Below the pieces are notes generated by a model, which had not been told where the DNA came from, did no database searches, and worked only from the letters and a program-made list of their open reading frames with translations. The translations under genes were made by a program, and so were the position numbers. A stretch of 64,000 nucleotides of DNA, taken from Tetracentron sinense. Taxonomy: Eukaryota; Streptophyta; Magnoliopsida; Trochodendrales; Trochodendraceae. The number at the start of each line of letters is the position of its first letter. Within the stretch, counting starts at the first letter, position 1. Shown piece by piece: positions 34,390 through 46,847 of this stretch. Location: contig CM026557.1 in the NCBI GenBank assembly GCA_015143295.1, forward strand, positions 27,189,760 to 27,253,759, written 5' to 3'.

Positions 34390-34552
34390 TATAGCAATAA
34401 CCATCACACAAATCATACTTTAGCATAATACACCTAAGAACCGTTGGATAGGCGGTCCCTTAGAGATTTATTCGGTATTCCTAGTTGAGTGATTGTTGTA
34501 CATGTCATGTTTCGAAATCAGACATTGATTTGGAATATGTGCATGTGCAGGA

Positions 34553-34789
34553 ATGGCAAGGACACACCGAATTCCCACAAAGAGGGAGATAGCTCTGTTT
34601 GAATGGGCGGTGACTATGCAAAGAAGACGTCACGCCGGATGGTCGTGTTACCGCACTATACACCTAAAGGTGATAAAACCACTCCGCAAGGGATTGACCG
34701 CACAAGCAATGCGCGAATCCCTAAGAAAGAGCGAGATTGATTGGTTGTTGAGAGAGGCTAGACCTGAGACAGAGGATCAGGCACCATAG
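34553..34789 (+). CDS. Small basic open frame in the leader of element A
   Basis: This 78-codon frame (Arg/Lys-rich, starting MARTHRIPTKREIALFEW) lies between the primer-binding site and gag. I do not recognise the product. Its ATG directly follows a splice-acceptor-like ATGTGCAG|GA, and the gag ATG also follows an acceptor-like TTATAG|GTG at about 35109. It may be a leader peptide on an alternative transcript or a chance frame. No counterpart was seen in element B. Confidence 0.25.
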   Translation: MARTHRIPTKREIALFEWAVTMQRRRHAGWSCYRTIHLKVIKPLRKGLTAQAMRESLRKSEIDWLLREARPETEDQAP

Positions 34790-35115
34790 GGGGGTAGTGT
34801 AGCAGTCTCACCAATAGAGGTTGAGACTTACGAAGTATAGGATCATGGTGGAAGAGCGTGGTGCATCTATATTGTTTTGGGGTTTTGGAATATAATAGAT
34901 GCCCTACTCGATCTTTCCATCATTAGATCACTTTTTGTATGTGTACAGCTATATGATGTTTTGTATACGCTGGTGTACTATATACTGTACAGTGTTGCTT
35001 TGTATATATTAAAGATGAAGTGAATGAAATGTCTCTTTTTGGATATCGAATTCTCAGTGCATTTCAGTTTCATTTTATTATTAAAAGTTCGTTACTTTAT
35101 AATTATAGGTGAATC

Positions 35116-36138
35116 ATGCCACCTCGACGAGCACCCGAGAATACCTTGGCTGGGGCATTCGAGGCTATTACAGCCCTAGCCAACCTAATTCAGCAACAAC
35201 AGGCCCAGAATATGAATGGAAATGGGAATGGTAGTCGTATCCCCATTGCTACCATGCCAGAGTATGGGAATGTGACCCGATTGGAGAAGTTTAAGAGGCT
35301 TGGACCGTCGGCCTTTTCGGGCACGACTGATCCGCTGAAGGCGGAGAACTAGATCAGAAGTCTGGAAAATGTTTTTAGGGCTATGTCTTTGCCAGAAAAT
35401 GACAAGCCCGAGTTCGCTATCTTTCTACTTGAAGGAGAAGCGGAACATTGGTGGACCACAGTGGAAAGGACAGTTTCACCGCATCAAAGGCCCGTGACTT
35501 GGGCAAAATTTACTGAATTGTTTTATGAGCGCTATTTTTCAGCGTCAATGAAAAAGAGGCAGGAGATGGAGTTTCTTCAGCTGACCCAAGGAAATATGTC
35601 GGTTAGCGAGTATGAACAAAAGTTTAATCAACTCTCGAGGTTCGCTGCGAGATTTGTCGAGGATGAGCAGTGGAGGGTTGAGAAATTTGAAGAATGATTG
35701 AAGTCGGCTATCAGAGGGAAATTGGTAGCTCAACGATTTATCTCATTCTCAGAGATAATAGATAGAGCACTCAGAGTAGAGCGAGTGCATGAAGAACTGG
35801 CACAGTCTAGTGCTGGCAAAGGCAAAGGGACAATTGGGAAGCCCTGGATAAAGGAGAATAACCGGCAGTTTACTGAGAAAAGAAAGTTCGAGGACATGAA
35901 AAGCCAAGGGTCTACAGGAAGATTGGGGCTTAAGTGCAAGAAATGTGGTCAGGGCCATTTGACGAAGGACAGTAGAGAGAAGGTTTGCTTCCAGTGCGGA
36001 AAGCCTAGACACTTCAAGAAGGATTGCCCTAAGGCTCAACCACTAGCGTTGGAAGGCGGAAAAGGAAGAGTGTTTGCAATTACCCAGGAAGAGGCACAGC
36101 AGACCGAAGGTGTCATCGAAGGTAAACTTTTGCTTTGA
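35116..36138 (+). pseudogene. Element A gag
   Basis: Gag starts at MPPRRAPENTLAGAF. The capsid signature runs through FLLEGEAEHWW, FYERYFSASMKKRQEMEFL and QGNMSVSEYEQKFNQLSRFA. Two zinc-knuckle-like motifs follow; the second (CFQCGKPRHFKKDC) keeps its CCHC residues, while the first ends in Ser where Cys is expected (CKKCGQGHLTKDS). In-frame stops occur at 35350-35352 (TAG in place of a conserved Trp after AEN) and 35695-35697 (TGA). The frame is lost at the protease boundary near 36125, probably by a small deletion. Confidence 0.9.
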
Positions 36139-36980
36139 TTGACACTGGTGCTACACATTCGTTTGTCTCTACTCGTTTTGCTAAACACATAAGTTACAAG
36201 CCTGATACACTCAAAAGCATGATGTCTATATCTACACCATCAGGGAAAGTTCTGTGCACAAAAACAGTCTATGATAGGTGTCCCATACTTGTCAATAGTG
36301 TACGGATGTTAGTAGATCTGATCGTGTTAGACATGAAGGATTATGATGTTATCCTAGGGATGGATTGGTTGGCTAATTACCATGCAGTGGTAGATTGTAA
36401 TGCCAAGAAAGTGATATTTCGAATTCCGGACATCCCAGAGTTCGAAATGCAGGGGATTGTCCGAGGTCAAGCACCCAAGCTAATATCAGCAATTAAAGCA
36501 TGTCACCTTCTAGACAAGGGGTGTACTTGGTATTTAGCTGCAGTGGTGGTCGATAAAGATGAAGATGACACTTTAGGGAATACCCCGGTGGTCAGAGAGT
36601 TTCGAGATGTGTTTCCTGATGAATTACCAGGACTCCCTCCTACTAGAGAAATCGATTTTACAATCGATGTTACTCCGGGTGTAGACTCGATATCTAAACC
36701 ACCGTATCGGATGGCTCCGGCTGAGTTGCAAGAGCTGAAGATTCAGTTGCAAGACCTATTAGATAAGGGCTTGATTCGTCCTAGTGTTTCACCATGGGGA
36801 GCACCGGTGTTATTTGTCCGAAAGAAAGACGGGAGTCTGCGTCTGTGTATAGATTATCGTCTGCTGAATCAAGCGACGATCAAGAATAAGTATCCTCTCC
36901 CCAGGATTGATGATCTATTTGATCAGTTGCAAGGCGCCCAAGTGTTTTCAAAGATTGATTTACGGTCCGACTATCACTAA
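36135..36980 (+). pseudogene. Element A protease and start of reverse transcriptase
   Basis: The protease active site is [11 protein letters not shown], with DVILGMDWL downstream. The RT begins with [14 protein letters not shown] and includes [20 protein letters not shown] and [11 protein letters not shown], where the usual Gly before Tyr is Asp. The frame ends at TAA 36978-36980, at the codon for the conserved Gln of the YHQL motif. The next segment continues in the same frame. Confidence 0.92.
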
Positions 36981-38077
36981 TTGAGGGTCAAAGAAGAAGA
37001 TAGTCAAAAGATAGCATTCCGAACTCGGTATGGTCACTACGAGTTCTTGGTGATGCCTTTTGGACTGACAAATGCGCCTGCAGCCTTTATGGAGTTGATG
37101 AATCATCTTTTCAGGCCGTACTTGGATCAGTTTATTGTGGTATTTATTGATGATATCTTGGTGTACTCACCTGGTCATGAGAAACACGCTGAGCACTTGA
37201 GGATTACGCTACAGACATTAAGAGATAATCAGCTGTATGCTAAGTTCTCTAAGTGCGAGTTTTGGATGGAAGAGGTAGCCTTTCTTGGGCATATTGTGTC
37301 AAGAAATGGAATATCTGTTGATCCTTCCAAGATTCAAACAGTAACCGATTGGGCAAGGCCATCCACTATTACTGAAGTTCGAAGTTTTCTTGGATTGGCT
37401 GGGTACTACCGCAGATTTGTAGAAGGTTTCTCGAAGATAGCAGCTCCATTAATGGAATTGACTAAGAAAGATGTGAAGTTCGAATGGACGACATCTCGGG
37501 AGCGAAGCTTTCAAGAATTAAAGAAGAGATTAACAACCGCTCCAGTATTGACAACTCCCTCAGGATCTGGAGGATTTGAGGTGTATTGCGATGCTTCCAG
37601 TAAGGGACTCGGTTGTGTCTTAATGCAAAATAAAAAGGTCATTGCTTATGGTTCGAGACAACTCAAGATTCACGAACGGAATTATCCCACGCATGACCTG
37701 GAGTTAGCTGCGGTAGTTTTCGCACTAAAAATTTGGAGACATTATCTTTATGGAGAGAAGTTGGTGATCTATAGTGATCACAAGAGTTTAAAGTATCTAT
37801 TCTCCCAAAAGGAACTCAATATGCAACAGCGTAGATGGATGGAATTCTTGAAGGATTATGACTATGTAATCCAGTATCATCCTGGTAAGGGTAACGTGGT
37901 TGCTGATGCCCTAAGTAGAAAGACAGTTGGATCTATAGCATATATGAGGGCAGAGCGATGGAAGATGATCGAAGAATTCAAGAGTTGGAATCTGAGTCTA
38001 GGATTCCAGGGTAATAGTGCCAAGTTGGCTAGTATTCAGGCCAAGCCAGTGTTATTACAAAGATTCAAGAAGCACAG
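36981..38077 (+). pseudogene. Element A reverse transcriptase core and RNase H
   Basis: [17 protein letters not shown] is followed by the catalytic [11 protein letters not shown], then [15 protein letters not shown] and an RNase H domain ([48 protein letters not shown]). A frame change near 38050 leads into the integrase frame. Confidence 0.92.
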
Positions 38078-39481
38078 TTGGAAGATCAGGAGATCAAAGT
38101 TATCAGAGATAAGATTCTTCAAGGAAAAATGGGTGATTTTGAAGAATCTGAAGATGGAATACTTCGATTCAAAGGTCGAATCTATGTGCCTAGAAATCCT
38201 GAGTTGAAGAATGAACTGCTCAATGAGGCACATCGATCTCGTTTTACGGTGCACCCCGGAAGTACAAAGATGTATCAGGATGTGAAGAATAACTACTGGT
38301 GGAACGGCATGAAGAGAGAAATTGCAGAGTATGTATCTCGATGCCTTGTTTGTCAGCAAGTCAAGGCAGAACATCAGAAACCACCTGGATTTTTAAATTC
38401 ATTGCCTATTCCCGAGTGGAAATGGGAGCACATTACGATGGATTTTGTGGTAGGGTTACCAAAAACAAGGAGTGGGCATGATGCCGTTTGGGTGATAGTT
38501 GATCGATTAACAAAGTCTGCTCACTTTCTTGCTATCAAGGATACCATAACCCTGGAAAATTTATCAAAGTTGTATATCAAGGAGATTGTGAAGCTGCATG
38601 GTGTGCCGGTATCTATTGTGTCAGATCGCGATCCGCGATTTACTTCCCGATTTTGGAGGAGCTTGCAAGAAGCTTTAGGTACGCAGCTAAACATGAGTAC
38701 AGCTTATCATCCACAAATCGATGGACAGTCTGAGCGTACAATACAAACTCTAGAAGATATGATGCGCACTTGCAGTCTGGACTTTCAAGGAAACTGGGAT
38801 GATCACTTGCCATTGATCGAGTTTGCATATAATAACAGTTATCAGGCAAGTATTCAAATGGCTCCTTACGAGGCCTTGTACGGCAGGAGTTGTCGGTCAC
38901 CAGTATGTTGGACTGAAGTAGGGGAACGTAAACTACTGGGACCTGAGTTGGTGCAAGAAACAACAAAGAAGATCGAGTTGATTCGATCGAGGTAATTATC
39001 TGCACAAAGTCGACAGAAAAGCTATGCAGATGGAAAGCGCCGAGACTTAGAGTTTCAAGTCGGCGACCATGTCTTCTTGAAAATCTCTCCATCAAAAGGT
39101 ATTGTACGATTCGGAAAGCGGGGAAAGTTAAGTCCGCGATTCATTGGACCTTTTGAGATTTTGGCTAAAATAGGAGGTGTAGCCTACTGTTTGGCGTTAC
39201 CACCAGAGCTGGCAAGGGTTCACAATGTATTCCACATATCCATGTTGAGAAAATATGTACATGATCCCTCGCACGTGATACGATATGAACCAGTTCAAAT
39301 CAGAGAGGACTTAAATTTTGAAGAAAAGCCAGTGATAATTTTGTACCGCAAGGAACAGGTGTTACGAAACAAAACGCTTAAGCTAGTTAAAGTTTTATGG
39401 GAACACCATAGCATAGAGGAAGCCACATGGGAACTTGAAGATGTCATTAGGAGTAATCATCCTCAATTATTTGATGACTAG
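38078..39481 (+). pseudogene. Element A integrase with C-terminal chromodomain
   Basis: The HHCC finger ([15 protein letters not shown] ... [11 protein letters not shown]) precedes the DDE core: [21 protein letters not shown] and [14 protein letters not shown], with all three acidic residues kept. A TAA at 38993-38995 interrupts it. The C-terminal part has GKLSPRFIGPFEI and a chromodomain-like tail (VLWEHHSIEEATWELEDVI), which in chromoviruses targets integration to heterochromatin. It ends at 39481, 46 bp before the 3' LTR. Confidence 0.92.
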
Positions 39482-39527
39482 TATATATGTAAATTTCGAA
39501 GATGAAATTTTTGTAAGGATTGGAGAT

Positions 39528-42288
39528 TGTAACGACCCGGAATTTTAATATAATAAAATTATGTGTTCATGGGTCCTTAATGAAGGTTAATTAGTTAATT
39601 ATTTGTTAAATTAATAAAAAGTGGATTTTGCTCGGGATTGAAGTGCACCGAGAAAATCTCAATATCTTTTGGCAAAAATCACACACAGTGTGTCGGTCGA
39701 CTGCCGAGACACACCCCTACCATGTCAGTTCCGTCAGGTATCATTTTGCGGGACCGCGGGGCTATTATGTGTGATAAAATTGAGAAAAATTAGAAAATTA
39801 CATATTTCCAGAAATTAAGTGGGACCCAATATCTGTTGGAGATCCTAATAGAAATCCGTACGGTTGGCACTAATGCGTGTCGGTTGGCCGTGGGGACTGA
39901 TGTCTGTCGTCTCGACAGTTAGTTACCTCAGATGAAGAAGCGACAGCGTGTTTTGTGTCCGAAATCAGAAAATTAGTGGGTTTTGCAATTTTCTTCCGGA
40001 CTAAAGTGCAGCTGTCAAAACTCATTATTTTCCCCGAAAGTTTTACAGTAGGTGTCGGACTGCCCCAAGTTCGGTCACCTAAAGTTTCGTCAAAATCGGA
40101 TGTCATTAAGTAGGACTATGGAGGCTGTATACATAAGAGAATGCAAAAAAATAGTCAAATTGGTCAAACCGTTGACTCGGTCAACGGGACCATTAATTAT
40201 GGTCATGTGCTATGCACATGACCTTATCTATATATAAAGGAGGCCAACCTCCCCCATTTTCTCATTTTTGTAAACAGGGGAGGTTCTGCCACAGCACTTT
40301 AGAGAGAGAAAGTGAGGAGAGAGAAAGGAAGAGAGAGAAAGAGGAGAGAGAAAGGGAAAGGGAGGTCCCCTTAGGGTTTTTCGATGTCCTCGACGTGTTG
40401 GCGGCGTCTGATTTCTTCTCCAATGCCTCGATTTGCGTGTAGAGAGAGAGAGAGAAAAAGGTAGAGAGAAAAGGTGAAAGTTAGAGAGAGAGGAGCTTTA
40501 TCTTGGGGTTGATCGCCCTCCCGGACGTGTTGGTGGTGCTCATTTTTGTGCCAGTCACCTCGAAACGCGTGAAGCAGGTAAAACCCCTCTCTTTTCTTCT
40601 CTTTTTCCGCTTATTTTGCTATATTATTTCATATGATGTATATGCATGTCTTTTGACGTGAATGAAAAAGGGGCGGAGACCCCTATGTGATGTTGTGATT
40701 TTATGTGGTCCCTCGGGGAGCCCAGATCGGGTCCTGGGTAAATTGTATCGCCACTCTAGAGTGACAAAAAATTGTTTTGCATGTCTTGTAAGGCTATGGA
40801 GACATCCATTAGCTTGAAAACGCTCCCTAATGGGACGGTGTGTTACCGGAGTTAGTTCACGGGCATGAGGCCCAAGTATTTCAGTTAATCAAGCAAGGCT
40901 TGGGTTAACTGTGGTTAACCTGTGGTTAGAAAATCTAACCAGGGTTAAGTATAGTCCGTGGTTCCTCTTTGACTAGGTCAGGAGAGACGGTGTCCAGTAA
41001 GGCCCGGGGTTCCTCCGTGACTGATAGACGGGAGATGTCGGTTTGTTTGTCTAGGTCGTCCGTGGTGCCTCTTGGACTAGGTCAGGAGTGGCGGTGTCCT
41101 GCATGGCCCGTGATTCCTCCGTAACTGATAGTCAGGAGATGTTGGAGTCTAGGGAGTTTAAAGTGGCTGAACATCAGATAGTGTATAGTCCGGGGTTCCT
41201 CTCTGGGTGGGTCAAAAGATGTCGGCACCGTGTCTATCGGGGTCCCTTCTTGGTGGAATGTCAGGAGATGGCGGCATTGGTATAGATGTCAGGGTTCCTC
41301 CGTAGACTAGCCAGAAGATGACGGTAGGCAGGTTGGTCGGGGTTTTTTCATGACTGATACCCAGGATGATGGCGGCGAATACACGGTAGATGTGGCCAGT
41401 CAATTGAATGGAAAAATATGTCCTTATTGGGCGAATGCCCATGTTGTGAGTGTAGGCTTCGGATACGAAGTGGTCTGAGTCGGTATACTCAGGGTTGGTG
41501 TATTTGTTTGAGTTGGTGAACTCATGGTTCGGTATGGAATCATCGGATTCCAGGTGAGTTGGGTTGGTATACCCAAGGTTTGGTCATGTTCGGGTGAAAG
41601 CCGGAACAGCGTGTGTGAGTCTAAATGACTCAATGTATTATGGTTATGATTTAGAGACTTTAAGCTAAACATTTGTGGGTTGTGGCCAATTAATAGAGTC
41701 TCAGGACTCGAAATGAAACATGATTGATGATCGAAATGATAATTTGCTAATATAATACATTCATAACTGAACCTCAGAATTGGAAAGTAATGTGAGGTCG
41801 GGAACCTCTGTTAGGGTGACGTAACCCTAAGTGACCTTGGGTCACAATTTATTATATACTGTTTTATTTTACTGTGCAAATTGAACTGCTTAATATATCA
41901 TTATTGATGCGTGTTATTATGTGGAAAATAGTTTAGAAGGATTGTGGTTTTATTGAGCTCTATAGCTCACTGACTTTTTATGTCAGCAGATCTCGAAGCT
42001 GCTGACCAGTAAGTGAAAAGTCCAATTGGACATTTTGGAAGCTTGTACGAGTTGTACCCGGCATGATAGAAGCGGCTACTTTTGTAAAACAAACTTGATG
42101 TAAATAATACAGGTATATGGTTTGTATGATGGCTATTGTGATGACAGGTATTATTTGCTCTTTGGAAGCATCTGATAAATGTTTAAATTTCCCACATTTT
42201 CGCGGGTAAGGTCTTCCGCTTGCATGATTTGACGAACGGACGCACGTCTCGGAACTTGATTCCCTAGGCGCGGGTTCGGGGCGTCACA
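39528..42288 (+). repeat. Element A 3' LTR
   Basis: It is almost the same sequence as 31627-34374, with an extra 13 bp in the GA-rich leader. The stretch before it (39501-39527, GATGAAATTTTTGTAAGGATTGGAGA) serves as the polypurine-like junction. Confidence 0.95.
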
Positions 42289-42690
42289 ATCAGAATCGGA
42301 GACCTAGCGGGTTTCCGGTTCAACCGGCTAGTCCAGTCTGATTTTAATAACACTGGGGTGAATTCTAGGGGTAGATGAATCTTAACCACAGTTAAGGGGT
42401 GTCGAAATAGACACATGATAACCTCAAGGGTGTAACAGACTCTAGTTGTGGTTAAGATTCACCCACCCCTAGGATTCACCTGCTTATTCTTCGTTTTTAG
42501 AAAAAATGTTAATGTTTTAAACATGGTTAAAATTCACTAACTCCCAAGCTTAAATTTTTTTTCATATTTTTGCTCTAAAAACCAAAGATAAGTGGGTGAA
42601 CCCTAGGGGTGGGTGAATCTTAATCACAATTAAGGAGTGTTGAAAGGGACACATGGTGACCTCAGTGGTGTAACCAGACTCCTCACTCTC
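42289..42690. repeat. Foldback-type repeat, right part
   Basis: Two copies of a unit with AACCACAGTTAAGG or AATCACAATTAAGGAGTG and GGTGAATCTTAA occur at about 42345-42500 and 42590-42680. The second is the inverted match of 31242-31320 on the left of element A. Confidence 0.5.
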
Positions 42691-43010
42691 TTGGCAAAAC
42701 TCTCCGAAAGAAGAACGCCTCGCTAACCCCATCCGCCCCCTTTCTTTGCTATAGCCAAAATGTTCCTAAAGCTTTTTGGTTCTTAAAATGTCCCTACGTC
42801 ATATTTCTATTAGCAACGTGTCCCTCACAATTTTTTTTAATCCAAAATGTCCATCATGTTTGTATACCTAAAGTATTCCTTAATTTATTTATTTTTTTAA
42901 ATACCCTTGTACACGCTAATTTCAAGCATATTTTATGATAGACATCTCGAATTTTGCTATCAAATTACCTCCATTTTTGTATGGATTTTATTATTTATGT
43001 GGGGGACTAT
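42691..43010. other. Non-coding gap
   Basis: AT-rich sequence with words such as AAAATGTCC in weak repetition. No gene or element end is identified. Confidence 0.5.
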
Positions 43011-43267
43011 TGTAGAACCCCGTAACTCATTTGCATAGTTAGTGAATAAAGTCTGTGAATAATGTCGGTGCATAGTTAATTTAGGCCTAGAGGCCTTCTA
43101 TGTATGTTGGCATATGATGAATGAATGAAAGAGTTGTAATCAAACTATGTGTGTAGTGTGGGTTAAGGGAGTTAAAAGAGTGAAAACACTCTAAGTGAGT
43201 TAAGGGAAGAGTGGAATCACTCTAAGTGTGAAAAATGGGGAAAAATAGAGAAAATGGGCAAGTTCTG

Positions 43268-43534
43268 CAGGTGGTCAGTCGACCGCCCCTCATGGTCGGT
43301 CGACTGACTGTCTTGAATGTGGCCCAAAAATGGGCCACAGTGTGTTGTGATCAGAGGCCGGTCGACCGCCCCCTCTGGCCGGTCGACTGACTGTCCAGAA
43401 TGTGGCCCAAAATGGGCCACAATAGGGTTTTGTTCGTGGCCAATCGACCGACTATATGGATTTTGGACAAAAACCAGGGCCACATCAGCATTTGCAGCCT
43501 GGCTGGTCGACCGCCTCTCCCAGCCGGTCGACCG
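43268..43534 (+). promoter_or_regulatory. GGTCGACC palindrome cassette
   Basis: Seven sites around GGTCGACCG (CAGTCGACCGCC, CGGTCGACTGAC, CCGGTCGACCGCC, CAATCGACCGAC, TGGTCGACCGCC, CCGGTCGACCGACC) are mixed with two copies of the separate inverted word TGGCCCA..TGGGCCA. TATAAATA follows 75 bp downstream at 43610-43617. Confidence 0.72.
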
Positions 43535-43609
43535 ACCTTTAATGAAAATGGGGTTTTCCCCTTTTTCGTGAATTTTAAGAGCAAATTAGGATTTTTAACA
43601 CCCTTGGCC

Positions 43610-43617
43610 TATAAATA
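43610..43617 (+). promoter_or_regulatory. TATA box of the 43011 LTR
   Basis: GGCCTATAAATACAC, in the position expected from the related LTRs. Confidence 0.75.
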
Positions 43618-43831
43618 CACACCCATTTCGTGGGTTTTGGGTTACTAAGACCTAAGGGGAGTTTTTAGAAGGGAGAGGGGAGAAAAGCTAGGGTTTTTTA
43701 AGAGTCTCCTCAAGATCAAAGGTGAAACCCAAGTTTCTCCTTCAAAGCTTCTCAAGATCGAAAAGGGAAGCAAGGATCTTGCAAGTCAAGCTGTTTCTCA
43801 TGCACAAAACCACGAGGATTCACTCTCAAAG

Positions 43832-45736
43832 GTAGATACATTCTACTAACTTGCTTTGCTATAACACCTTAACATGTAGTGTGGTTAATGAATAGTTTTT
43901 GATTAAAAGAGTAGATACTCTCTACTAGTTCTCCATGTTAAAATTAACTAATGGAAAGGAAGATAAAAAGGATGAGTTTTGATAAAGAGAGCGTAAATAC
44001 ACTCTCCTAGATAGTTTTGTTAAGATTCTTTTATGTTAAGTGAGGTTTAATGGGATGAGTTTTGAGATAAAGAGTTGGATACACTCTACTAACTAGCTTA
44101 TTGATTTATGGATGGATTGTAAGGTTTGATGTATGATTTTTGAAGAAAATTAAGGAGTATATCTTTGTATGCGTATACCATGAAAACAAATGAAATAGAA
44201 TCGAGGTTTATGGCCTCGTATATGTAGATGATTTCTACTAGCCATCCATGTTATGATTCATTTATGAAAAACCAGATTTGAAGTATGTGTTTTGTTGTAA
44301 AGAGTGTAGACACACTCTACAAACTACCTTGTTATGATTTCGTGAAGAAAAGTAAGGTGAATGGATGATTTTGATGAAACTAGGCTAAGTAGCCATGTAG
44401 ATAGGCTATGCTATCTTCATGAATGCAACTCAATGATCTGTTTCCAAGTTTTAATTGCTCTCTATATATGATTACCATGATGCTCCTACGTACTTATAAT
44501 GCTTACAAGTACTCTATGCATATCTAATGCTCACAAGTACTCTAAGCACATGTATAATCTTGCTATGACTGTAATTCGATAGGAATGTGATGATGTTTAA
44601 ATGCTTTATATGATTTCCATGATGCTCACAAGCACTACGCACATGAATGGGTGTATGATCAAGATGTCTCATAAGACTCATGAGTAAAAATTCATAAGTT
44701 TCATAAGTAAAAAAAAAAAGTTCATAAGAAAGGTTCATAAGAAAGGAGAAATAAAGTTGTAAGAAAAGAAAAGAAAGCTCATAAGAAAGGAAATGCGTTC
44801 ACAAGAAAAGAAGTTGGAAATGCAAAGCATGAAATGATGTTAGTGTACTAAGATGAGGTACGGGCACTAACATCTGTTTCCAAGTAAGTATGAGAGAATA
44901 CTGGTATACTAAGACTAGGAATGGGTACTAGTATCTATCTCCAAGTTAAATAAAGAATATGAAATGATGCTAGTGTACTAAGACCAAGTATGGGCACTAG
45001 TATCTGTTTCCAAGATAAGTAAAAGGATACTAGTGTACTAAGACCAGGTACAGGCACTAGTATCTGTTTTCAAGAAATATGAAAGGATGTTAGTGTACTA
45101 AAACCAGGTATGGGCACTAACATCTATTTTAAAGAAGCTAAAAGCATGAGAGGATATTGGTATGCTAAGACCGGGTATGGGTACTAGTTTCTGTCTCCAA
45201 GTAAAAATGAAGAATATGAAAGGATACTAGTGTACTAAGACCAAGTATGGGCATTAGTATCTGTTTCCAAGAAATATGAAAGGATGTTTAGTGTACTAAG
45301 ACCAAGTATGGGTACTAGCATCTATCTCCTAGTAAGTGAAAATTAATAATCTTATAAGATGCTCATAAGTTAAGAATCTCATAAAATGCTCATAAATAAC
45401 TCACCAGACTCATAAGACGAATAAGAAAATCACAAGACTCATAAAACGAATAAAAAACTCACATGACTCATCAGACGGATAAGAAACTCACAAGACTCAT
45501 AAGACGCATACAGAACTCTAAAGACTCATAAGTATGCACAAACTCAAAGCATGATTGAAAGTATGATTTTCTAGAATATGAACTTGTTAGCTTGATTAAG
45601 AAAATATGACACCTGATTATGCATGTGTTGTTGATGAACTGTACACTATATTAAATGTTAATGTTTTGTAACATTGTGAGTTAGTAGCTTGTATACGCTA
45701 AGTATTCAATACTCAGCCGAACTATTATTTCGGTAG
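43832..45736 (+). other. Probable LTR-internal intron (43011 LTR)
   Basis: The donor AAAG|GTAGATACATTCTAC and acceptor TATTTCGGTAG|GTTCTAGG give 1,905 bp and include the 44832-45335 minisatellite and TCATAAGA-type short repeats. Confidence 0.5.
44832..45335 (+). repeat. Minisatellite, eight units of about 60-70 bp
   Basis: Each unit has TAGTGTACTAAGACCA, then GGTATGGGCACTAGTATCTG and TTTCCAAG, with variable spacing. It is family-specific to this LTR. Confidence 0.85.
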
Positions 45737-46752
45737 GTTCTAGGTTGGGGCCTTGATATGTGGCCTTCTGGTTGAGTTTGAGTGACAGAGGCATGCATTT
45801 TGGGTTAGCATTTTAGGGATTCTTGTCAGACTTGGGTCATGATCTCATGTAAATATATCTTTTCATATTTCAGTTCTTGTGAACCCTTGTGCTTGGAAGA
45901 TAATTTATGTTATAAAAAAAAATTTATGCTTTGGCTTTTGGTATGCCTTGTACGCTTTTCAGGATGGTTTGAAGTATAAGTGACAATGCCAAAGTCTCAT
46001 TACTCTCTTATTTTGAATGGGGTGCTATGTGGCACCCTTTCATTGGGATTAAAAAGGATCTTTATATTGGGATCCCTAAAAAATGTTGCCCGGGGTATTG
46101 ACCCTAAGGGGGGGGCTGATTAGGGTCTATGGCAAATTAAAATATTTTGTTTCAATTTCCTAAGTGGAATTTCAACTAATGCAAGTTGAAGGGAATTAAA
46201 AGCCAAGCAATACTAAACATGCATTCAAACAAGAATTAAAGAGATAGAGAGAATGCAAACACTTGACACCATGATTTGTTATCAAGGTTCGGCAATCCGC
46301 CTACTCCCCGCCTCAAGCTATACCCGCTAGAGGATTCACCACGATTTATACCCAATCGTCAATCTTCTTCCGAGTGAAGTTCAAACCTTGCTAAGGAACA
46401 ATCCTCCTTAGACTTAGCCCCCTTTCTAGGTAGAGGCCAGACCTTTACACTCCCTTGCAGGCTGGGATACCGCCTCTTACAAAGCTCTCTGGCTTCACGG
46501 ACAAGAGTCCCTCAGACCTCTTGATTTGAACACACTTTAGGTAAGTGGTTTTATGGACTTTGAAGGCTCCTTATACAAGCTAATTAGTCTCTCTTAGCTC
46601 ACTTGAAATCTTCCAAAGATTGGAGTTGAATAGCTCAAGAACTTGGATTTGGGGATTCAAGGTTCAACTTTGATAGATTTAGAAATCTAAGCTTGGAGTG
46701 ATTGATTCTAAACATTGGAAGTATTGGAGTTGTTTTTTCATTCAAAGATTAA

Positions 46753-46764
46753 TCCTATTTATAG
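46753..46764 (-). promoter_or_regulatory. TATA box of the 46084 LTR
   Basis: The minus strand reads GCTATAAATAGGAT, about 85 bp downstream of the palindromes in transcription direction. Confidence 0.65.
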
Positions 46765-46847
46765 CCCAAGCAAAAATATAGTCGTTAGAGGCTTCACTGG
46801 AATTGAACTAGCCGTTGAAAACTAGCCGTTGGGCTTTTCCCGCAAGC

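Larger units (their letters stand above)
31627..42288 (+). mobile_element. Element A: full-length chromodomain Gypsy (Tekay-like)
   Basis: LTRs lie at 31627-34374 (2,748 bp) and 39528-42288 (2,761 bp), with the perfect duplication ATCAG at 31622-31626 and 42289-42293. The primer-binding site is TGGTATCAGAGCC. The gene order is gag, protease, reverse transcriptase, RNase H, integrase, chromodomain, which is a chromovirus; long LTRs and the C-terminal chromodomain suggest the Tekay/Del group. The LTRs differ by scattered substitutions and a 13-bp GA-rich indel, so the insertion is fairly young. Coding damage is four in-frame stops and two frame changes. Confidence 0.95.
43011..46034 (+). mobile_element. 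Diverged Gypsy-type LTR (solo; 3' end unsure)
   Basis: It starts TGTAGAACCCCGTAACTC, like the family at 5298, and shows the same order of parts: palindrome cassette, TATA, leader, donor AAAG|GTAGATACATTC, minisatellite, and the block CGCTAAGTATTCAATACTCAGCCG before a CGGTAG acceptor. No internal region follows. The left flank ACTAT is not found at a convincing right end; GTGGCA at 46029-46034 is my best guess. Confidence 0.6.

Noticed and set aside
40212..40442. 76-codon Arg/Glu-rich frame
   Set aside because: It is produced by GAGAGA-type leader repeats in the element A 3' LTR; the same stretch in the 5' LTR is not open.
44832..45335. Regular repeat-spacer array resembling CRISPR
   Set aside because: Units are diverged, spacers are not unique inserts, and the context is a plant LTR intron; it is a minisatellite.
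42289..46084. Endogenous pararetrovirus or host gene remnant between elements A and B
   Set aside because: No coat, movement or RT motifs and no spliced host-like frame could be read.
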